A stretch of 8,782 nucleotides of DNA from SZUA-448 sp964602475 (GCA_964602475.1 CAZRRN010000078.1:1-8782); one strand, 5' to 3'; positions 1 to 6,673 are shown, numbered from the stretch's first letter. Notes: generated by a model from the letters alone, not told the origin. Made by a program: numbers and translations.

Positions 1-399
1 GCCGGGGGTTAGGACAAAGCCGTTTTTCTCTACTTCTTCGATTTTGGCAGCTTTAAATACATTCTTTGTATTCTTTTTAAGTATCTGTACAACTTCCGGA
101 ACCTGCATATCAGGTGAGAAAATAGCATATGGTCTGGAAATATCAGTACTATTATTATCTACAGGTAAGAACAATTCCTTAGATATATTGTCTGCATCAG
201 TTTTGGTGCAGAAGAACACTATTCCGGTTTTATTCCATTTAGACTTTGTTCTAAAACCAACTGAAGTTTTTCCGGTCAAAATAGCATACGGTGATGAATC
301 TTTTAGATTAATCGTTTTAAAACTTAATCCTTGCTCCATCATATAGTCTGACAGCTCACTGATAATTCGTTTTGAATCGCCCGTCTCTATTGCAAACAC
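1..399 (-). CDS. Partial protein of unknown function, C-terminus beyond the left edge
   Basis: An open minus-strand frame of 133 codons without a stop runs from a GTG at 399-397 to the window edge, so the 3' end is missing. The start is chosen because GGAGG (complement of 407-411) lies 7 bases upstream of the GTG, and the frame starts 17 bases after the stop of the zinc-ribbon gene, as expected for translation from one message. The protein begins MFAIETGDSKRIISEL. It is soluble, with no signal peptide or membrane segment, and carries the short motif S-x-PYAI twice (about residues 36-41 and 88-93), which may mark two related modules. I do not recognise the family. A plus-strand frame over the same bases lacks a ribosome binding site and is less likely. 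The coding call is fairly safe; no function is offered. Confidence 0.7.
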   Translation of the reverse strand, partial: MFAIETGDSKRIISELSDYMMEQGLSFKTINLKDSSPYAILTGKTSVGFRTKSKWNKTGIVFFCTKTDADNISKELFLPVDNNSTDISRPYAIFSPDMQVPEVVQILKKNTKNVFKAAKIEEVEKNGFVLTPG

Positions 400-416
400 A
401 AATCCACCTCCACGTT

Positions 417-650
417 TTACTCTGGCATCTGCTCGTTTAATTCGTCCAGTAAATATATCGTTTTATATACTTTATCACACTTTTTACATTGCCAGTCGCA
501 ATTACTCTTTTTGGATTTCTTGTGTAAAGGCTCAAGCTCGCTACCGCATATTGGGCAGTCTGCCTTTTCGCAATTCCATAGCTTTTTTAACAGAATCAGA
601 ACGTCTTTTCTAGTTGTCATATTCAGTTCTTTCAGCAAAGCTTTTTCCAC
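417..650 (-). CDS. Small zinc-ribbon protein (77 aa)
   Basis: Starts at a GTG preceded by GGAGGG with about 6-7 bases of spacing. An internal ATG at codon 11 has no comparable site. The protein has six cysteines (27, 32, 35, 51, 55, 58). The pairs CPIC (32-35) and CKKC (55-58), with a basic loop between them and an aromatic WQC approach, give a typical zinc-ribbon layout. A helical tail (KTIYLLDELNEQ) follows. Such ribbons bind nucleic acid or protein. The spacing resembles the N-terminal ribbon of IS1595-type transposases, but no DDE domain follows, so this is a stand-alone small protein or a relic. It lies 57 bases after the rhodanese gene and 17 bases before the unknown partial gene, with which it is probably co-transcribed. 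The zinc-binding role is inferred from the cysteines only. Confidence 0.75.
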   Translation of the reverse strand: MEKALLKELNMTTRKDVLILLKKLWNCEKADCPICGSELEPLHKKSKKSNCDWQCKKCDKVYKTIYLLDELNEQMPE

Positions 651-688
651 TCTTTTCCCTCCGGGTTATGATCATATGGTATTTAGTT

Positions 689-703
689 ATTTAATAATTA
701 AAT
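689..703. repeat. AT-only palindrome between rhodanese and zinc-ribbon genes
   Basis: ATTTAAT-A-ATTAAAT is a perfect 7-base dyad around one base. It begins five bases past the rhodanese stop, in a short AT-rich gap (651-707). A TATGAT hexamer (complement of 671-676) just downstream on the minus strand could be a -10 element for the zinc-ribbon gene, but I see no good -35. The dyad is too AT-rich to be a convincing intrinsic terminator. It could be a protein binding site or simply a by-product of base composition. Confidence 0.35.
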
Positions 704-707
704 ATGC

Positions 708-1502
708 TCAATCCTGCTTACAGCCAAATGAAAATACATGTTGATACCCCTGTTCCTTCAAATGTACTCTTGCTATTTCGCTTTGACAGCCTTTGTCACA
801 GTATAGAAAAATCGTTTTATCCTTCATCTCCTCTAGCTGAACCGGATTAAAGAAGATATCACAAAGCGGTATGCTTACCGCCTGTTCGATATGAGATATC
901 ATATAAACTGATTCCGATCGGACATCAACCAGCATATAGTCTGCATTTCTTGTCATCATACTGCAGGCTTCTTCATAAGTCAGCCGCCCATCCTGCTTCT
1001 CACAGATGGATGTATTTGTTCTGATTCGCTTTTCGGGAAAAAAGACTCTTTCTAATATTTCTTCTGCCTCTTCTCGCTGTATTAGGTTACGCATCCCAAA
1101 ACGCAATACCGTATCCGAGTGTCCTTCTTCATATGCTGTCATAATTCCCTTAACATACATCTGAGCCACATGATTGACGCAGCTTCTGCAATCAAAAAGA
1201 TCCTGAAGCTTCATTGCGTTCTGCCAGTCTTCGTTATCCTTTTCATGTAGTTCGGTTTTTAGATATTCATGAAGTATTCGCGCTGCCTGTCTGCGCTCAA
1301 TCTTTCTTTCCCCGAAAAGTATTTCCTGCTCCTCAAGCCAGCCACGATTCCTTCCGTATTTCTTTATTTTTTCAAGTGAATCAGGCAAATCTGTCTTAGT
1401 CTCTGCCTGCTCCTCAGCTTGAAGACTCTCACCTTTACCTGTATACGTTAAAATGAGCCAAAGAAATTGATTGCATGTTATTTTACCCTGTGTATCATCC
1501 AT
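708..1502 (-). CDS. SLH-like repeat protein with C-terminal rhodanese domain (264 aa)
   Basis: The C-terminal third (about 173-262) is a rhodanese domain: MLVDVRSESVY (190-200), the HIEQAVSIPL strand region, and an active loop CDKGCQS at 235-241, with Cys235 as predicted persulfide carrier. The usual loop arginine (CxxGxRS) is glutamine here. Residues about 45-155 resemble degenerate S-layer homology repeats (GWLEE...ERRQAARILHEYL; HVAQMYVKGIMTAYEEG...LIQREEAEEIL). There is no signal peptide, so a cell-wall role is unlikely and the repeats probably act as a cytosolic interaction module. A CRSCVNH cluster (Cys105, Cys108, His111) in the middle could bind metal or take part in sulfur transfer. 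The ATG follows TAGGA. The gene starts 45 bases after the stop of the esterase-GH27 gene and may be read through from it. Likely sulfur-transfer or persulfide chemistry; the substrate is unknown. Confidence 0.8.
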   Translation of the reverse strand: MDDTQGKITCNQFLWLILTYTGKGESLQAEEQAETKTDLPDSLEKIKKYGRNRGWLEEQEILFGERKIERRQAARILHEYLKTELHEKDNEDWQNAMKLQDLFDCRSCVNHVAQMYVKGIMTAYEEGHSDTVLRFGMRNLIQREEAEEILERVFFPEKRIRTNTSICEKQDGRLTYEEACSMMTRNADYMLVDVRSESVYMISHIEQAVSIPLCDIFFNPVQLEEMKDKTIFLYCDKGCQSEIARVHLKEQGYQHVFSFGCKQD

Positions 1503-1547
1503 TTTAATTCCTATTCCATAGCGTTCTTCTTCCGATCTAAGAATACA

Positions 1548-4355
1548 TTACATCACCGGTGTAATCTGTAAGGTCACATTGTCGCATGCCTCTAGTACCG
1601 GCACTGTAAACACGCCTGTTTTATTCAGTTCTGTACTGCCCTTCCATAAATCCTTAACATTAAATGTCTGCGCATTTTGAAATCTATCTGCGTGAAGCAT
1701 TTTGTGTCCAAGGTACCTTATAATCTCCGCCACATCTATCGAATATCCTTCTGAACGCGTCTCCTCGCTTAAATTAATAAAAGAAACTGCAATACTGCCA
1801 TCAGATAACGGCTTTGCCAGGATATCAATACGGTTATTATCCCGAATATAGTCCGTATCAGGATTTTGGCATTGATAAGTGGTAAATATTCGTTTGCAAG
1901 CTACACCAAGGGAATCCTGATTTAACGCAACAATGTCTTTATTCGCAATAATCCGGTGAAGTATATCTCCCTTCTGTACACGGCGCAGATCCATTCCAAG
2001 CATTAAAGGCGAATTCATCATGCACCACATTGTCATATGTGTTTTATTCATTGTCGGACTCATTCCATCCATACCGATCATCAGCATATCTGGGTCATTA
2101 TAACCCTTATCCGGACCGCAGAATTCATCCATGATAACGGCTTTATTATACTGGGCTGTCACACCGGTGGTATAACCACTTGTCCACGCGCCTCTTCCCG
2201 GATCTCCGTCACTGCCAACCTGAAAGGTGATATCATTCAGGATACGCCAGGAATCTCCGACTTTGTAGCCCCAGTTTTGTGGTTGTGTCTTGCCCCATTC
2301 GCAGATAGACAATATCACATCATGTTCCGGATTGGCTTTATTAAGACCCTCCAGCAATACTGCATAAGAGCTTAACGTATTTTCCTGTCTTCTGTGATTC
2401 ATAAAGCGCAATGTATTCGTGCCGGCTTCCAGCTTTATTGTAATCTTTCCGGAAGTAATGAAGGTTTCGCTATCAGGCGATGCCGGCATAAAATCATCAT
2501 AATATATTTGTGTATATTCGCCTTCTCCGACAGCCACCTGCAGCCAGCTTCCGCAGCCTGCTTCCATAGCGGTGGCATATGTAACAGTCAGATCATAGCT
2601 TCCTGCTTTCTCTACTGTTACTGTGAAATGTAACTCTCCGCTCTCCATCCCAACCGGTGTCTGTTCCGGTCCTGTTCCATCAAAGGTGCCAATTCCGGTC
2701 ACATAATCTTCTGTCATCCTGATACCGTTTCCGCAAATCACACCGTCCCTCACTGCGGAGTAATCATGTAACATACCTTCTCCGGCAATTGTACAGCCTT
2801 TAAGGTTCGGCGCATAGACATATTTTGCATTTGCTGCATCGGAGAAGGTTGCATTATCCCATAGATAATAACAGTTATCGACTTTTAGGAAGTCTACTCC
2901 CCAATCAAGATAACTTTTTGAATCGACAGCCTCATGTCCGCAGGTTCCAACTGCTGCCCCTGCGCACAGATTGGTGCCGATATCATTATACATACCGAAT
3001 TTCAAGCCTTTATTATGTATATAATCGCTGAGCGCTTTAAATCCATTGGGAAACTTTTTTTCTTCATTAGCTAGTCTGCCTTCTACACGAACCGGTTTAT
3101 AACAGCCATCATCCAATACAATATACTGATATCCAAGCTGATTAAGCTCAAGGCGAACCATCGCATCCGCCATTTCTTTCGTCAGATTTTCTGTGTTTCC
3201 ACTTCCAAATGCATTCCAGCTGTTCCAGCCCATTGCAGGAAGATGTCCTTTTTTCTTGTTAAGCAAAGCTTTTCCATTTGAAAATGCATCATAACGGTAT
3301 GCAGGCTCCTCCAGCTTATCCGGAGCTTTCTTTACGACTGATTTTGCAAAGACATTCTGCATGAATGCATCTGCCAGCGACAGCCATAGCTGAAAATGTG
3401 GATATGAATTAACTCCATAAATAGTTATTCCCGATTGTCCATGTGGTACTCCCGAAAATGTATGAACCTCGACTTCCACATGGTGCTTTAATAAATCCGG
3501 TACCATTGCATTCAGATTTTTCAGTGCAGCATCCTCTCTTCCTACAGCAAAAAAGGTTGGCGGATACACAACATTCGTATAATCAAAAGGGGCATTCTCA
3601 AAACGTGGTCCGTAAATATTAAGAATTGCATCCGGTGCACTATAGAATTGATCTGCTTCCTCCGGCTGATATTTTTCAAAATGCCGGCGAATGGTTTGTG
3701 TTCCGGAAAAATACTGAACACAGGCTTCTGCTGTAAGCCCTCCATTTGAAAATCCGGCAAATGCAACCTGGTTCCGGTCAATGCGATATTTATCTGCATT
3801 CATACGCACCAATTGAACAGCACGCGCCGCATCCACTCCCGCTTCTTTGGCATCATACGGACAATGATTTGGTCGATTCAGTAATAAAAAGCACTGGTAT
3901 CCGACCTTGCATAGATCAAGACAGGTCTGGTATCCTTCATGCAGGGTGCATTCACCATGATCAGCGCCCGCACATACAATCACCGCGCCTTTTGGCTGCA
4001 CCTGTTCGTCTATTAATATTTCATACAGGTATGGTCTAAAATCAGGATCATGATTATATCGCAGGTTCTCATTTTCCGTATAGCTTCCAAGGGAAGGCAT
4101 GTTTTCTTCGTTCCATAGATAGACGCGTTCAGGTGCACAGGATATCTTCTTCATCTGCTTCATTATCACCTCAAAAGCATCCATATGCTCTTGAATATTC
4201 ATATCTGTTGATTCATAAGCAAGTAATCGAAATGCTTTCTGAAACTGTAATAGCTGCTCTAATTTATAACATGGGGCGTCTTCAAAAAACGGTGCTGCCT
4301 GATGTATCAAGGTCTGTTTTTTAATCTTAATGTACTCTTTTTGTTCTTCTGTCAT
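1548..4355 (-). CDS. Esterase-like alpha/beta-hydrolase fused to GH27 glycosidase with inserted CBM-like domain (935 aa)
   Basis: Residues about 1-100 are a helical leader. About 100-340 is an alpha/beta-hydrolase with nucleophile elbow GFSNGG (Ser203), likely acid Asp275 (VGRED) and His305 (VPHG), resembling BD-FAE/acetyl-esterase-type enzymes. About 372-820 is a GH27 barrel: MGWNSWNAFG (375-384), VLDDGCY, FPNGFKALSDYIHNKGLKFG, nucleophile Asp493 in KVDNC, acid/base Asp708 in SWRILNDI, and NDPDML (753-758). Between the two catalytic residues, about 505-675 is an inserted beta-rich domain with CBM6/35 character (GSYDLTVTYA at 585-594; ITIKLEAGTNTLRF at 638-651). About 820-935 is the C-terminal beta-sandwich usual in GH27. 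No signal peptide is present, so it should act in the cytosol on imported acylated galactosides or related alpha-linked (or arabinopyranosyl) sugars. The ATG follows AAGGAGAAGG. It is more than twice the usual bacterial GH27 length. Linkage specificity cannot be read from sequence. Confidence 0.88.
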   Translation of the reverse strand: MTEEQKEYIKIKKQTLIHQAAPFFEDAPCYKLEQLLQFQKAFRLLAYESTDMNIQEHMDAFEVIMKQMKKISCAPERVYLWNEENMPSLGSYTENENLRYNHDPDFRPYLYEILIDEQVQPKGAVIVCAGADHGECTLHEGYQTCLDLCKVGYQCFLLLNRPNHCPYDAKEAGVDAARAVQLVRMNADKYRIDRNQVAFAGFSNGGLTAEACVQYFSGTQTIRRHFEKYQPEEADQFYSAPDAILNIYGPRFENAPFDYTNVVYPPTFFAVGREDAALKNLNAMVPDLLKHHVEVEVHTFSGVPHGQSGITIYGVNSYPHFQLWLSLADAFMQNVFAKSVVKKAPDKLEEPAYRYDAFSNGKALLNKKKGHLPAMGWNSWNAFGSGNTENLTKEMADAMVRLELNQLGYQYIVLDDGCYKPVRVEGRLANEEKKFPNGFKALSDYIHNKGLKFGMYNDIGTNLCAGAAVGTCGHEAVDSKSYLDWGVDFLKVDNCYYLWDNATFSDAANAKYVYAPNLKGCTIAGEGMLHDYSAVRDGVICGNGIRMTEDYVTGIGTFDGTGPEQTPVGMESGELHFTVTVEKAGSYDLTVTYATAMEAGCGSWLQVAVGEGEYTQIYYDDFMPASPDSETFITSGKITIKLEAGTNTLRFMNHRRQENTLSSYAVLLEGLNKANPEHDVILSICEWGKTQPQNWGYKVGDSWRILNDITFQVGSDGDPGRGAWTSGYTTGVTAQYNKAVIMDEFCGPDKGYNDPDMLMIGMDGMSPTMNKTHMTMWCMMNSPLMLGMDLRRVQKGDILHRIIANKDIVALNQDSLGVACKRIFTTYQCQNPDTDYIRDNNRIDILAKPLSDGSIAVSFINLSEETRSEGYSIDVAEIIRYLGHKMLHADRFQNAQTFNVKDLWKGSTELNKTGVFTVPVLEACDNVTLQITPVM

Positions 4356-4404
4356 AACCCTTCTCCTTGCCGTAAAAGTCTGTATTACTGTCTGATTACA
4401 AAAA

Positions 4405-4430
4405 TATACTCGTTAGTGAACAATAGTATA
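4405..4430. promoter_or_regulatory. Operator-like dyad over the esterase-GH27 promoter
   Basis: TATACT at 4405-4410 and AGTATA at 4425-4430 form a 6-base inverted repeat with 14 bases between the arms. The right arm coincides with the predicted minus-strand -10 hexamer, and the dyad extends over the expected transcription start. Position and symmetry fit a repressor site for a dimeric regulator, but the arms are AT-rich and short. Confidence 0.3.
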
Positions 4431-4453
4431 CAGCATTTTACATCTATTGAGAA
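4425..4453 (-). promoter_or_regulatory. Predicted sigma-A promoter of the esterase-GH27 gene
   Basis: On the minus strand, TTCTCA (4453-4448) and TATACT (4430-4425) are separated by 17 bases. The hexamers match the consensus at 4/6 and 5/6 positions. Transcription would start near 4418 and leave a leader of about 60 bases. It is the best match in the 158-base gap between this gene and the upstream rsmH-like gene. The gap otherwise holds only AT-rich sequence and a small hairpin at 4491-4506. Confidence 0.45.
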
Positions 4454-4490
4454 GCTTTTACATTCTAATTTATTCCCAAGTTATTGCTAA

Positions 4491-4506
4491 TATCTTTTTC
4501 AAGATA
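4491..4506 (-). repeat. Small hairpin just after the rsmH-like stop codon
   Basis: TATCTT-TTTC-AAGATA forms a perfect 6-base stem with a 4-base loop, 7 bases past the stop of the methyltransferase gene. Read on the minus strand it is not followed by a T-run, so it is at best a weak terminator or an mRNA 3'-end stem. Confidence 0.25.
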
Positions 4507-4513
4507 CCTATCG

Positions 4514-5551
4514 TTATGCTTTGATTGCCCAACGCATTTTTGTGGAGTGCGCACGAGGATTCTGAAAGCATTCTTCTGCGGACGGGCGGATGACATCTTC
4601 AGAAATTGCGCTGTATTTTCCGTCCTTCAGCCCCTGCTTAAATGCTTTCTTAACAAGTCTGTCTTCTCCCGAATGAAACGTAAGAATAGCAGCTCTGCCA
4701 CCGTGATTCATGGCATCCGGCAGTTTATCGAGGAAGGTATACAGAACTTCGAATTCACTGTTTACGTCAATTCTTAATGCCTGAAAAGTCCGTTGGCAGG
4801 ATTTCTTAACAGCTTCTTTCCGCTCTGCTGCAGGGACAAAGAAAAGAGCATTTTCAATAATATCAGCAAGCTGCTTTGTTGTCTCAATGCTTCCGCCCTT
4901 TGAATAAGTACGGATAATTTTTGCTGCAATCTTCTCGGCGTAGGGTTCATCAGAATTCTCGATGAGCATACCTGTTATCTCATCTTCATCAAGGCTTCTA
5001 AGTCGTTCTGCCGCTGTCAGACCGGTTGTCGGATTAAGACGGAGATCGAGAGGACCATCAAACTTATAAGTAAATCCCCTTTCGGGATTATCTACCTGCA
5101 TTGAAGAAATGCCCAGGTCTGCCAGCAAAAAATCAAAGCCCTTGCCCGGAATGATTTTATCGATGTCAGCAAAGTTCATATGAAGAATTGTCAGAAGCTC
5201 TTCGCCGAAACCAAGCGCCCTTAGTCTCTGCTCTGTTTTAGTGGATTCAATCGGGTCGATATCGGTTGCATATAAATGTCCCGCACCCTGCAGACAATCA
5301 AGTATTTTCTGAGTATGACCGCCGTAGCCGAGTGTACAGTCAATCCCGGTCTGTCCGGGCTTAATTTGAAGAAAGCTAATTATTTCATTCACACATATGG
5401 GAATATGCATTCCGGCCGGTGTTTTACCCTTCTGTATAACCTTTTCAATGTCGGATTTGTATCTTTCCGGATTTAATTCTTTATACTTTTCCTCAAAGTT
5501 TCTTGGATTTTTCCCTTTGTAACGCACACGTCGTTTGTGTTCCTGTTCCAC
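4514..5551 (-). CDS. rsmH: RsmH/MraW-type 16S rRNA (cytosine-1402-N4) methyltransferase, stand-alone form (345 aa)
   Basis: RsmH transfers a methyl group from AdoMet to N4 of C1402 in 16S rRNA. Visible signatures are the AdoMet motif DCTLGYGGHT (71-80), ATDID (95-99), DLGISSMQVDNPERGF (145-160) followed by DGPLDLR, QRTFQALRIDVN (253-264), FHSGEDR (292-298, usually FHSLEDR) and the C-terminal RAHSTKMRWAIK. Compared with typical RsmH (about 310 aa, beginning near HVPVLL), it has about 45 extra N-terminal residues rich in Lys, Arg and Glu. It is not next to mraZ, ftsL or pbp genes, the usual dcw setting. It may therefore be a second copy or a divergent subfamily rather than the housekeeping enzyme. 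The start is GTG, preceded by GGAAGG seven bases upstream. The family is certain; that the target is C1402 is inferred. Confidence 0.92.
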   Translation of the reverse strand: MEQEHKRRVRYKGKNPRNFEEKYKELNPERYKSDIEKVIQKGKTPAGMHIPICVNEIISFLQIKPGQTGIDCTLGYGGHTQKILDCLQGAGHLYATDIDPIESTKTEQRLRALGFGEELLTILHMNFADIDKIIPGKGFDFLLADLGISSMQVDNPERGFTYKFDGPLDLRLNPTTGLTAAERLRSLDEDEITGMLIENSDEPYAEKIAAKIIRTYSKGGSIETTKQLADIIENALFFVPAAERKEAVKKSCQRTFQALRIDVNSEFEVLYTFLDKLPDAMNHGGRAAILTFHSGEDRLVKKAFKQGLKDGKYSAISEDVIRPSAEECFQNPRAHSTKMRWAIKA

Positions 5552-5602
5552 ACATGCACCTTCCCTTTCGTATTATTTTATATTACTGACATCGCATTTT
5601 GC

Positions 5603-5611
5603 AGTATACCA
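5603..5611 (-). promoter_or_regulatory. Predicted extended -10 promoter of the rsmH-like gene
   Basis: On the minus strand TGGTATACT gives an extended -10 element (TG at 5611-5610, TATACT at 5608-5603). No good -35 is present at 17-18 bases, which extended -10 promoters can tolerate. The start would be near 5596, leaving a leader of about 45 bases before the GTG. The gene is thus likely to have its own promoter, separate from araC. Confidence 0.4.
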
Positions 5612-5636
5612 TGTTAATGACCTGCTTCATAGTGAA

Positions 5637-5654
5637 ATTCTAAAATATTAGAAT
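5637..5654. repeat. Perfect inverted repeat upstream of the rsmH-like promoter
   Basis: ATTCTAA-AATA-TTAGAAT has 7-base arms around a 4-base loop. It sits between the araC stop (5696) and the extended -10 element (5603-5611), covering roughly the -41 to -58 region of that promoter. It could be a regulator site. As a terminator for araC it lacks GC pairs. A run of Ts on the minus strand lies between it and the araC stop rather than after it. Confidence 0.35.
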
Positions 5655-5695
5655 ACGTTTCCGCCACAGTTTAAAATAAAAAACGCAATGCTTAT

Positions 5696-6526
5696 TCATT
5701 CGGAATCCAGCGGTGGTTTTTCATTCCACTGCTCACGATACTCTCTCGGAGTCATCCCTACAATATTCTTGAACTCCCTGTTGAATGTCCGCACGCTTTC
5801 ATATCCGCTACCAAACGCTATCGTAGTTATGGAATCCTCCGTTCCACGTAACAGCTTCTCTGAATAATCAATTCGTAATGTGTTAATGTATTTGCTGAAG
5901 CTGATTCCGATTTTTCGCCCAAATGCTCTCGATGCACAGAATTTACTCACTCCCAGATGTGATGCTACATCGTCTAAGCTGATTGGTTCCAGATATCGTT
6001 CTCCCAGATAGCTTAATAATGAAATCATCATATCCGGAGTCTGTAATTCATTATTATTACGCAGCACAACCTGACGCAGATAACGTGCAAAGACTAATTG
6101 CACGTATGCACTTGCCACTTCATTCTCATATTCAATTTGATTGTTTCTCCCCTGTTCCAATAAAAGCAGGGATTTCATCACATATACAATGTCCGGATGT
6201 AATTCTGTACTTCGAATTACTGGAAACTTTGGCTGCTTCCTCGCGATGATCTGCCGATATTCTCCGGCTGTATCTAATTTACACAGCGCCAGAATTGCTC
6301 TGCAATGCCTTCCTGCATTCTCCTGATAGCTATGCAGAACATTAGGAAATACAACCGCAAAATCACCCTCCTCCAAAACAAATTCTTCTTTCCCGATACT
6401 CATGGTGAAAACCCCTTCACATACATAAACAAATTCCAGATGTGAATGGATATGCGGTACGAATTCGATTTCAAACGCCTCAAATACACTAAAAAACTTC
6501 GGATGATTTTCAAAAAATAATTTCAT
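5696..6526 (-). CDS. AraC-family transcriptional regulator with N-terminal cupin (276 aa)
   Basis: The N-terminal half is a cupin sensor domain with HIHSHLE (His25, His27, His29, Glu31), GKEEFVLEEGDFAVVFP (45-61) and a likely pocket for a sugar or sugar acid. The C-terminal half has the two AraC helix-turn-helix units: SLDDVASHLGVSKFCASRAF (183-202), and the second with IAFGSGYESVRTFNREFK (236-253) followed by GMTPREYRE. I choose the ATG at 6526-6524 because GAGG lies five bases upstream. An in-frame TTG at 6541 would add five residues but lacks a site. The gene diverges from the ThuA-like/oxidoreductase operon, across 147 bases containing face-to-face promoters. The natural expectation is control of that operon, normally as an activator, and of itself. 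It has no membrane segment. The ligand cannot be deduced. Confidence 0.93.
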   Translation of the reverse strand: MKLFFENHPKFFSVFEAFEIEFVPHIHSHLEFVYVCEGVFTMSIGKEEFVLEEGDFAVVFPNVLHSYQENAGRHCRAILALCKLDTAGEYRQIIARKQPKFPVIRSTELHPDIVYVMKSLLLLEQGRNNQIEYENEVASAYVQLVFARYLRQVVLRNNNELQTPDMMISLLSYLGERYLEPISLDDVASHLGVSKFCASRAFGRKIGISFSKYINTLRIDYSEKLLRGTEDSITTIAFGSGYESVRTFNREFKNIVGMTPREYREQWNEKPPLDSE

Positions 6527-6566
6527 GCTCGCCTCATGCAATATTTGTCTATAATTACAATCTCTA

Positions 6567-6600
6567 TTGACAGGTATTTTACCTTATTTCGTGCTATGAT
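6567..6600 (+). promoter_or_regulatory. Predicted promoter of the ThuA-like operon
   Basis: An extended -10 element TGCTATGAT occupies 6592-6600. A perfect -35 consensus TTGACA is at 6567-6572, but with 22 bases between hexamers instead of about 17. At normal spacing no good -35 exists. Such a faulty arrangement fits a promoter that needs an activator, which the divergent AraC gene could supply. The start would be near 6607, giving a leader of about 67 bases that contains the dyad at 6629-6652. Confidence 0.45.
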
Positions 6601-6604
6601 GCAA
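6576..6604 (-). promoter_or_regulatory. Predicted promoter of the araC-type gene
   Basis: On the minus strand TTGCAT (6604-6599) and TAAAAT (6581-6576) are 17 bases apart, matching consensus at 3/6 and 5/6. The -35 hexamer overlaps the -10 of the opposite promoter (6595-6600), so the two promoters face each other and should compete for polymerase. Confidence 0.35.
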
Positions 6605-6628
6605 GTAAAGTAATATCAAAGAAAGATA

Positions 6629-6652
6629 GTGTGAAAGATGATCCTTTCACAC
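6629..6652. promoter_or_regulatory. Perfect 9-base dyad in the ThuA-like leader
   Basis: GTGTGAAAG (6629-6637) and CTTTCACAC (6644-6652) form a perfect inverted repeat with a 6-base centre. It ends seven bases before the GGAGG ribosome binding site (6659-6663). In DNA it could be an operator. The arms TGAAAG/CTTTCA equal those of catabolite-responsive elements, but the centre is four bases longer than in a normal cre. In RNA it is a stable stem next to the ribosome binding site, which it leaves exposed. The DNA and RNA roles cannot be told apart by reading. Confidence 0.55.
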
Positions 6653-6673
6653 AGAAATGGAGGATAATATCAA

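Noticed and set aside
44..346. Plus-strand frame of 100 codons with hydrophobic N-terminus
   Set aside because: It starts at TTG with no ribosome binding site and lies antisense to the minus-strand gene, which has an ideal GGAGG-GTG start and operon spacing.
2037..2375. Plus-strand frame of 112 codons inside the esterase-GH27 gene
   Set aside because: It is antisense to conserved GH27 motifs, has an improbable composition rich in His, Ile and Cys, and has no ribosome binding site.
6527..6541. TTG start giving the AraC protein five extra residues
   Set aside because: No ribosome binding site precedes the TTG, while GAGG is correctly placed before the ATG at 6526.
6629..6652. Canonical cre (CcpA) site
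   Set aside because: The half-sites match, but the centre is six bases instead of two, so it does not fit the consensus TGWAANCGNTNWCA.
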